From Flavobacteriales bacterium (GTDB lineage Bacteria; Bacteroidota; Bacteroidia; Flavobacteriales_F; PHOS-HE28), in NCBI GenBank assembly GCA_016710015.1, contig JADJLR010000001.1:806001-870000 (forward strand): a DNA stretch of 64,000 nt, read 5' to 3'. A program made the position numbers and the translations under genes. The first letter of the stretch is position 1, and every line of letters begins with the position of its first letter. The notes under the pieces were generated by a model that saw only the letters and a list, made by a program, of their open reading frames with translations, was not told the DNA's origin and did no database searches. Shown here piece by piece: positions 58,183 through 64,000 of the stretch.

Positions 58183-59322
58183 TCACTTCGCTATCGTTCC
58201 CCAAAGCCGCATCCGGCTCACGCCACCGTCGGGAAAGATATTCAAACGTACGTGCGACACGGCTTCCTTGCAAACCAGCTCCTTTTCGTAGCTGTGCTCG
58301 TGGTCTGCTTGGAGCTTGGTGCGTTCGATGATGGTGGACCACTTCGCTTGAGAAAGGTCATCGCTTTCGCTCATGCAGCCTTCCAGCGTGAAGCTGTCCG
58401 GGTAGTTGCCCTTGAAATGGCAGGTATCGATCAACGCCTTCTTGATGATGCCCTTGTGCGCGAGCCGCACGATCACCCAGTCGCGATTGTTGGGTGTGCG
58501 GTTACGCTTGGTCTCCCAGCCATCGCCCATGTTCACGCCGCGACCGGGCATGAGCAGGTTGTTCATGTGGCTGAAGAACATGTCGTTGCATTGGATGGAG
58601 AGCGCGCCGTTCTGCGCTGCGGCCAGGTCGATCAGCTCGTCGGGCTTGGTGCTGGACCAGTCGCGTTGCACCTCGCCGTAGACCCGCAGCCGGGCCACGC
58701 CGCCGTCGGGGTAGATGTGGAGCCTAACGTGAGTGACGAGGTTGTCGGTATTCGGTTGTTGGTTGGGCTGTCGCACATTCCCACGCGCGTTGGGCGGTGC
58801 GACGGACGAACTGACAACCGACAACTGAGTTCCATGTGCGCTGGACGGTGCGAAGGACGAACCGACAACCGACAACTGAGCCTCCACCAAATGCTGCGAA
58901 CCCGGGTTAAGCACTGTTCTCGGCAGCACCTCCACCCAATCGTTCCCCTCCCCGTTCTCGTTCTTCAGTCCATCCGGCGCATAGCACGCCTCGATGGAAC
59001 AGGCCTGCGGCTGGTTGCCGAGGAAGTGCGCGGTATCCACATCGAAGCCCTTGATCACGCCCGCTGCGCCGAGTTGGATCACAGCGATGTCATGCCCTTC
59101 CGTGCGCTTGCGGCGACTTTCCCAGCCGTCCATCCACTTGCCGCGGTCGGTGTACTTGTCGGCGATGAAGATGGGCTTGCTGGGCTTGATCAGGTTCTCC
59201 TTCTCGGCGAAGAAGTCATCGGTACACCACAGGACCTTACCACCGAAGCGCTCGGCGGCGAGGTCGATGAGGTGGGTGAAGGCGGGGGCTGAAGCTTTCG
59301 AGTTGTCCATCCGTTGATTCAA
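58183..59322 (-). CDS. alc: allantoicase with an in-frame repeat insertion
   Basis: Splits allantoate into ureidoglycolate and urea. The 379-residue protein has the two duplicated allantoicase domains: FGGKVLWCTDDFFAEKENL, GKWMDGWESRRKRTEGHD in the first and MFFSHMNNLLMPGRG, GDGWETKRNRTPNNRDW in the second, each ending in an HVRL.I(Y/F)PDGG strand. Between QHLVEA and VTHVRLHIYPDGG lies an extra 47 residues made of two 17-residue repeats (QLSVVGSSFAPSSAHGT) and a tail, closely matching an insertion in allB. The catalytic core looks complete. Confidence 0.93.
   Translation of the reverse strand: MNQRMDNSKASAPAFTHLIDLAAERFGGKVLWCTDDFFAEKENLIKPSKPIFIADKYTDRGKWMDGWESRRKRTEGHDIAVIQLGAAGVIKGFDVDTAHFLGNQPQACSIEACYAPDGLKNENGEGNDWVEVLPRTVLNPGSQHLVEAQLSVVGSSFAPSSAHGTQLSVVSSSVAPPNARGNVRQPNQQPNTDNLVTHVRLHIYPDGGVARLRVYGEVQRDWSSTKPDELIDLAAAQNGALSIQCNDMFFSHMNNLLMPGRGVNMGDGWETKRNRTPNNRDWVIVRLAHKGIIKKALIDTCHFKGNYPDSFTLEGCMSESDDLSQAKWSTIIERTKLQADHEHSYEKELVCKEAVSHVRLNIFPDGGVSRMRLWGTIAK
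58741..58880 (-). repeat. 51-bp tandem element inside alc (two copies plus tail)
   Basis: Two 51-bp units containing CAACCGACAACTGA, followed by a degenerate tail, inserted in frame. The same unit, orientation, frame and tail recur in allB at 60700-60888. Confidence 0.85.
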
Positions 59323-59323
59323 A

Positions 59324-59956
59324 CTAATTCCAGAACTGCCACCACTTCTTGGTGGACACCGAGGCCTTTGGAGATGTCACTGGTACTTTCCAGTAAGCGG
59401 CCTCCTCTATCTCTTCCCGGCTGCGACTGTCCGCGAACTTCAAGTAACCCATGTCATCAGCCTCGCCAGTGAGCCTTATGCGTCCTGAGTCGAGCAAGTC
59501 CAACACCCGCTGAATGTCAGCTTCAATGGCCGGATAGAATCGAGCCGCTACTTCGAATTTCCGCTCACCTATCCGATACGTGTCCGAGTCCAACGGCAGC
59601 CCGTATCGGAAAGCCAAGCAATCTAAGAAATAGTACCCCTTGCAGTAGAGGTCATAGAACTTGATGATGCCTGCAACGTAGTCGCCCTCTCGCTTCATCA
59701 CCCCCGACAATAAGTTCCTCAGTTTCCAAGTCTCGTACTTGCCAAGGTCAATGTGCTTGCGAAGCAGCTTAGCCAACTCATGGCTCGCGCCGGACGCCTT
59801 GTAGCTCAACGATATGAAATCCAAGTACTCATCCTCCGGAACGATGGGTTCCAGTTCCTTACTACTGTATAACCACTGTTCGAATTCCTGAATGGGAGTT
59901 TCACCCTTCAGTGTTTTGAAGAACAGAAGTTCGATATGCTCCGGCAAGACGATCAT
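59324..59956 (-). CDS. hypothetical protein inside the allantoin operon
   Basis: A 210-residue soluble protein (MIVLPEHIELLFFKTLKGET ... KKWWQFWN) that I do not recognise. It has no signal peptide, no transmembrane helix and no cofactor motif; its acidic, helix-rich composition recalls small accessory or immunity-type proteins, which is only an impression. Its ATG overlaps the allB stop by four bases and it ends one base before alc, so it is translated with the operon. Base composition appears lower in G+C than alc and allB. Confidence 0.75.
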   Translation of the reverse strand: MIVLPEHIELLFFKTLKGETPIQEFEQWLYSSKELEPIVPEDEYLDFISLSYKASGASHELAKLLRKHIDLGKYETWKLRNLLSGVMKREGDYVAGIIKFYDLYCKGYYFLDCLAFRYGLPLDSDTYRIGERKFEVAARFYPAIEADIQRVLDLLDSGRIRLTGEADDMGYLKFADSRSREEIEEAAYWKVPVTSPKASVSTKKWWQFWN

Positions 59957-61448
59957 TTGGACAATAGCGCCTGCATGTCTGTCACAGGGCTGAAGCTACC
60001 GCTCCCATAAATCGTGTTCCCTTCTACAATCGTCCGCTCCACCATCCCATGGAATGTTCTCCCCGCATACGGCGTGAGCTTGTGCCGATGCTGGATATCC
60101 TCCTCCTTCACCACAAAGCTCGCCTCCGGATCCCAGATCACCAGGTCGGCATCGCAGCCGGGAGCAATGCGGCCCTTCTGCTTCAAACCAAGGAATTGGG
60201 CTGGGTGCTCGCACAGCAGTCGCGCGACATCCTCTAACGAAAAGCCGCGCTCCTTCGCACCCGTCCAGAACGCGGGCAGCCCGAACTGTAGGCCCGCGAT
60301 ACCACCCCAAGCCTTCATGAAGTCGCCGGTCTGCTGCTCCTTGATGTCCGGTGGTGCGGGGCTGTGGTCGCTGGCCACGAAGTCGAGCGTGCCATCCTTC
60401 AGCGCTTGCCAGAGCAGCTCGTTGTTCGCCCGTTCGCGGATCGGCGGTGCGCACTTGTACTCCGTGGCGCCATCAGGGATCTCTTCCGCGCAGAACAATA
60501 GGTAGTGAGGACAGGTCTCGGCAGTGATGCGCAGGCCTCGCTTCTTCGCATCGCGGATCAACGGCAGGGCTTGGGCAGCGGAAACGTGTACGATGTGGAC
60601 GTGGACATCGAACTCCTCGCTTAGGCGGATCATGAGGGCGATGGCGTCGGTCTCCCATTTGGCGGGACGGGATGCGAGGTAGGCCGCGTAAGAACGCGGT
60701 TGGTTGTCAGTTGTCAGTTGAGGCCGTCGCACATCTCCCCGCGCGCTGGCCGGTGTGACGGATGAACCGACAACCGACAACTGAGTTCCACGCGTGCTGG
60801 CCTGTGCGACAGACGAACTATCAACCGACAACTGCCCCCCCTGCGCGTCGGCCGGTGCGACAGATGAACCGACAACCGACAACGGAGTCTCCAACTCGCA
60901 GTGAACCAACAAGGTCGCTCCATGCTTATTCAAAACAGGCATCGCCCTCCGCAGATCCGCTTCGGTGACGTTCGGGAATTCGTCTATGCCCGAATGCGTG
61001 ATGAAGGCCTTGATGCCGAAGACGCCGGTGTTCAGTAGTTCATCGAGGTCGTCGATGTTGCCGGGATCACACCGCCGTAGAAACCAACGTTGACGTGCAG
61101 CTTTCCTTTCGCGGCTTCCAACTTCAGCTTCAGCGCAGCGGCAGTGGTGGTGACCGGGCTCGCGTTCAGCGGCATCTCGATCATGGTGGTGATGCCTCCG
61201 GCGGCCGCGGCTTTCGTGGCGGTCTCGAAGCCTTCCCACTCCGTGCGCCCCGGCTCGTTGATGTGAACGTGTGCGTCGATCACACCGTGCATGATCACCT
61301 TGTCGCCAACGGTTTCGAAGGGGATGCCTTCTTGTTGCACGCGACCGGGTATGACTTCCTTGATCTTGCCTTCAGCGATGACGACGGTGGCTTCGATCAC
61401 ACCTGTTGGGGTGATGACGCGGGTGCTATGGATCGCTACGCTCTCCAT
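59953..61448 (-). CDS. allB: allantoinase, frameshifted and with an in-frame repeat insertion
   Basis: Zinc amidohydrolase that opens allantoin to allantoate. From ATG 61448 (MESVAIHSTRVITPTG) it shows the metal motif VIDAHVHINEPGRTEWEGFE, then near 61060-61066 the frame breaks (GGVIP, stop soon after); one G seems lost from a GGG run. The other frame continues GNIDDLDELLNTGVFGIKAFITHSG, LLVHCELE, HIVHVSAAQALPLIRDAK and VASDHSPAPPDIK to TGA at 59953. Right after HCELE lie 63 extra residues built from three 17-residue repeats (LSVVGSSVAPADAQGG type). Repaired length would be about 498, longer than the usual ~450. Confidence 0.88.
60700..60888 (-). repeat. 51-bp tandem element inside allB (three copies plus tail)
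   Basis: Three 51-bp units with ACCGACAACTG cores and a tail of repeated GGTTGTCAGTTGTCAGTTG type, in frame. The encoded unit (QLSVVGSSVTPASARG) is nearly the same as in alc. Confidence 0.88.
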
Positions 61449-61459
61449 GGATCTGATTG

Positions 61460-61526
61460 AACCGCGGAGCACGCAGAGGACGCGGAGAATTGCATTTCCT
61501 CAGCGCTCTCCGCGCGCTCTGCGGTT
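61460..61526. repeat. palindromic interspersed repeat between allB and puuD
   Basis: AACCGCGGAGCACGCAGAGG pairs with GCGCGCTCTGCGGTT across an A/T-rich centre. Related in sequence to the repeat at 57450-57512. Confidence 0.7.
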
Positions 61527-61542
61527 AAAAGTATTTCAGCGG

Positions 61543-63132
61543 TCATTGCGTTTTCGCTCCTTGCAGGATCCACCGCTTCAACACCGTCCGCTCTTCCTCC
61601 GTCATCCCGGTCTTGTTGCCTTGGGGCATGGTATGCGTTCGTACCGCGCGCGTCATGATCTTATCGGCCATCACCTGGATCTGCTCGGGGGTATCGTACA
61701 TCACGCCGTTGGGTGCTGAGGGCCATTGGTCATCCGTGGGGTTGGCGCTGTGGCATTGTACGCAACGCGCTTGGATCACGGCGTTCGCTTCTTCAAAGCT
61801 GACGGGTATCGTGACATCCAGACTCTCCTCGAATGCGGGTGAGATCGCCATGCTCAGTACCACCAGTGCAAGGATGCTGATCACCAAGACCCACGTGCGT
61901 TTGATGCCCCGCTCGAGCAGGTTCCAGTAGTGCTTGATGCCCGCACTGGCCACCATGATCACCATCAGGATCAGCCAATTGCCACTGTGCCCGAAGGTGC
62001 TCGGGAAGTGATTGCTGATCATGATGAAGACCACCGGCAAGGTGATGTAGTTGTTGTGCAGGCTGCGCTGTCCGGCCTTTTTGCCGAGTGTTGCATCCAG
62101 CGGTTGGCCGGTCTTCGCGGCGCGTACCAAGGCTTTCTGGCTGGGGATGATGGTGAAGAACACATTTCCCGCCATGATCGTGCCGAGCAACGCCCCCACG
62201 TGGATGTACGCTGCACGTCCGCTCAACAAGTGTGAGAGTATGAACGTGATCACGCCCAGCACCACCACGCCCACCAGCGCGAACAGGTCCTGCCGCAACA
62301 CCAAACGTGATCTGGACATTGCATCGTAGATCACCCAACCCAGCACCATGGAACCGATGCCGATGGCCAATGCTTGCGGTGTTGAAAGGGCCGCAACGGT
62401 GGGGTCGATCATGAACGCTTTTGCATCGGCGTAGTACACGATGAACATCAGCGAGAACCCACTGAGCCATGTGAAATACGCTTCGTACTTGAACCAATGC
62501 AGGTGTTTCGGGATCTCCTTCGGTGCCACCTTGTATTTCTCCACGTAATAGAACCCGCCGCCGTGTATGGCCCAGAGATTACCGGCGAGCTCATCGCGCA
62601 AGCCCTCGGTGCGGTTCAGGTTGTTCTCCAAAAAGATGAAGTAGAATGAGGCCCCGATCCACATGATGCCGGCGATCACGTGGACCCAGCGCACGGCGAG
62701 GTTGAGCCATTCCATCGCGTAACCCTGCATCGGTGTGCCCTGAGCGGCGATGTACGCGAGGTAGCCGCCTAGCAGGAGCAGTCCGAAGAATTTCGAGGCT
62801 TGGCGCGAAGCGATAGCGGTGGAACGGACATCCTCCAGATCGAATCGGTTGCCGGGTGATAAGCTATCCAAGCCCAAGCGTTCCTTGAGTTTGTTGGCCA
62901 ATTGGCGAAACCATAAGAAGAGGACCAGGAACAGACCAAGCAGGGTGGCGACCGCGAGCTTCTCCGGGCTGGCATCCAGCTTCTCGAGGAAGGTCGGTGC
63001 GGATCCTTCCTCTGTAACCGACGCGCGCATGACCGAAGGATCGTCAAGTCCAATGGTGTCCACGACAGGGATCTCCGCCCGGACGACAAGCGCCCAGCCA
63101 AGGATCAGGAGAAGTATTACCAAGCGCCACAT
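61543..63132 (-). CDS. puuD: membrane urate oxidase/hydroxylase PuuD with C-terminal cytochrome c domain
   Basis: Oxidises urate to 5-hydroxyisourate without hydrogen peroxide, feeding electrons to the respiratory chain. From MWRLVILLLILGW (63132) it has 529 residues: a signal/first helix, about eight transmembrane helices (for example WVHVIAGIMWIGASFYFIFLE, LHNNYITLPVVFIMISNHF) and a C-terminal cytochrome c domain with the CVQCH haem motif and MPQGNKTGM (axial Met). This architecture is that of PuuD of Agrobacterium. It heads the minus-strand allantoin genes and takes the place of a soluble uricase, which is absent here. Confidence 0.92.
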   Translation of the reverse strand: MWRLVILLLILGWALVVRAEIPVVDTIGLDDPSVMRASVTEEGSAPTFLEKLDASPEKLAVATLLGLFLVLFLWFRQLANKLKERLGLDSLSPGNRFDLEDVRSTAIASRQASKFFGLLLLGGYLAYIAAQGTPMQGYAMEWLNLAVRWVHVIAGIMWIGASFYFIFLENNLNRTEGLRDELAGNLWAIHGGGFYYVEKYKVAPKEIPKHLHWFKYEAYFTWLSGFSLMFIVYYADAKAFMIDPTVAALSTPQALAIGIGSMVLGWVIYDAMSRSRLVLRQDLFALVGVVVLGVITFILSHLLSGRAAYIHVGALLGTIMAGNVFFTIIPSQKALVRAAKTGQPLDATLGKKAGQRSLHNNYITLPVVFIMISNHFPSTFGHSGNWLILMVIMVASAGIKHYWNLLERGIKRTWVLVISILALVVLSMAISPAFEESLDVTIPVSFEEANAVIQARCVQCHSANPTDDQWPSAPNGVMYDTPEQIQVMADKIMTRAVRTHTMPQGNKTGMTEEERTVLKRWILQGAKTQ

Positions 63133-63196
63133 GCCAACGAAGATGCGGCATCTGTAGCATTCACACACCAGCCCCTGATCCCGATACCTTTAACAG

Positions 63197-64000
63197 ATGG
63201 ACGTGGATAAGGAACTGCATCTGTGGCGGAATGCCCTAACCGCGCTTGTGCGTGGCGAACAATGTGTGCTTCTCGTGGTGGTGGCGAGTGATGGTAGCAG
63301 CCCTGGTCGAGCTGGTTTCAAGGCTCTGGTCACTTCAGAGGGTGCGCTGTTCGGCTCCATTGGTGGGGGGAGCATGGAACACAAGTTGGTGGAGTTGGCG
63401 AAGGTGCGTATGACCCAAATCTCCGGAGGGTCTCCTGAGGTACGAAGGAACCCTGCGGCCACCGACCCAGCACACGTAAGGTCCTCTGCGAGAGACCCGG
63501 CGGAGGTTTTGATGAGCGAGGCTGAAGCCTTCCCTTTCCTCAAACGTCAGGTCCACCGGGCTGATGAACCGACCGATCGTTCCGGCATGATCTGTTCCGG
63601 CGAGCAGACCGTCGTTTTCTTCCATCTCGACCAAACCGTTCTCCCGCTGTTGAAGCACATCACGGGCCATCTGGTGAATGGACGGTCGGTCGCCGTGCAG
63701 CTTGGCCCCACCGGTATGCGAACAGACGACATTCCCGGGCCTTCCGAGCACCTCGCATTCCAACGAAACTCGGACACGGACTGGACCTTTTCAGAGAGGC
63801 TGGGTGTTGAACAGCGCATGGTCATTCTAGGGGCGGGGCACGTCGGCTTGGCACTCAGTCGAACGATGAACCAGCTCGGCTTCCACGTGCATCTGATGGA
63901 CGATCGCGCCGACCTGAACACCATGGATGCGAACCAATGGGCGCAAAAGCGTTCTGTGGTGGAATACGAAACCATCGGGCACATCATCAGCGACGACCCG
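63197..64000 (+). CDS. xdhC: XdhC-family molybdenum cofactor insertion protein (partial)
   Basis: XdhC-type proteins bind sulfurated molybdenum cofactor and load xanthine dehydrogenase. The 268 residues before the window edge include VVVASDGSSPGRAGFKALV, GSIGGGSMEHKLVELA, RSGMICSGEQTVVFF and the Rossmann-like VILGAGHVGLALSRTM with VHLMDDR. An atypical stretch, SGGSPEVRRNPAATDPAHVR and on to DPAEVL, separates EHKLVELA from FLKRQVHR and contains two palindromes (63427-63454, 63480-63497). The gene is divergent from puuD with a 64-bp gap and continues past the right end. Confidence 0.92.
   Translation, partial: MDVDKELHLWRNALTALVRGEQCVLLVVVASDGSSPGRAGFKALVTSEGALFGSIGGGSMEHKLVELAKVRMTQISGGSPEVRRNPAATDPAHVRSSARDPAEVLMSEAEAFPFLKRQVHRADEPTDRSGMICSGEQTVVFFHLDQTVLPLLKHITGHLVNGRSVAVQLGPTGMRTDDIPGPSEHLAFQRNSDTDWTFSERLGVEQRMVILGAGHVGLALSRTMNQLGFHVHLMDDRADLNTMDANQWAQKRSVVEYETIGHIISDDP

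Overview
The window looks like a chromosomal piece of a Bacteroidota bacterium, probably Flavobacteriales-like and rather GC-rich. The clues are a type III glutamine synthetase, a fused SecDF, a PorE-like lipoprotein-type OmpA protein, type IX secretion (T9SS) cargo with type A and type B C-terminal domains, and promoters of the Bacteroidota TTG-N19-TAnnTTTG type.

Layout. (1) 1-6.8 kb, minus strand: a conserved translation/transcription block, in transcription order tRNA-Thr, tRNA-Tyr, tRNA-Gly, tRNA-Thr, tuf, tRNA-Trp, secE, nusG, rplK, rplA, rplJ, rplL, rpoB (rpoB runs off the left edge). (2) 6.9-27.6 kb, nearly all minus strand: housekeeping genes including hpf, xerC, rpsU, acyl-CoA dehydrogenase, apt, a helix-hairpin-helix protein, a Na+-dependent NSS transporter with a tiny partner, an RmlD-like reductase, PspC, DUF2851, pyrF, prfA, purM, porE-like, glnN, tatA and a SecDF carrying an inserted OmpA-like domain. 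(3) 27.8-50.9 kb, mostly plus strand: an FG-GAP T9SS protein, mdh (minus), an ECF sigma factor coupled to a membrane protein with PKD and T9SS-like C-terminal domains, then three large secreted adhesin-type proteins, the last about 3,660 aa with about 32 tandem 79-residue repeats. (4) 50.9-64 kb: a purine catabolism cluster (xdhA, xdhB, xdhC, puuD, uraH, uraD, allB, alc, plus a DUF6986 aldolase-like protein) that covers hypoxanthine/xanthine to ureidoglycolate and urea.

Two things stand out. First, the SecD periplasmic region contains a complete OmpA-like peptidoglycan-binding domain, with the Asp/Arg ligand pair present. Second, interspersed repeats sit in frame inside several enzymes of the purine cluster: a 51-bp tandem element in both alc and allB, and palindromes in xdhA (one of them also found between nusG and rplK).

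Five genes carry single-base lesions: 1-nt frameshifts in tuf, the giant repeat gene, xdhA and allB, and one in-frame TGA in an adhesin gene. Because tuf is essential, at least some are probably sequencing or assembly errors; raw reads would settle this. No rRNA genes, CRISPR arrays, prophage or insertion-sequence transposases were seen.
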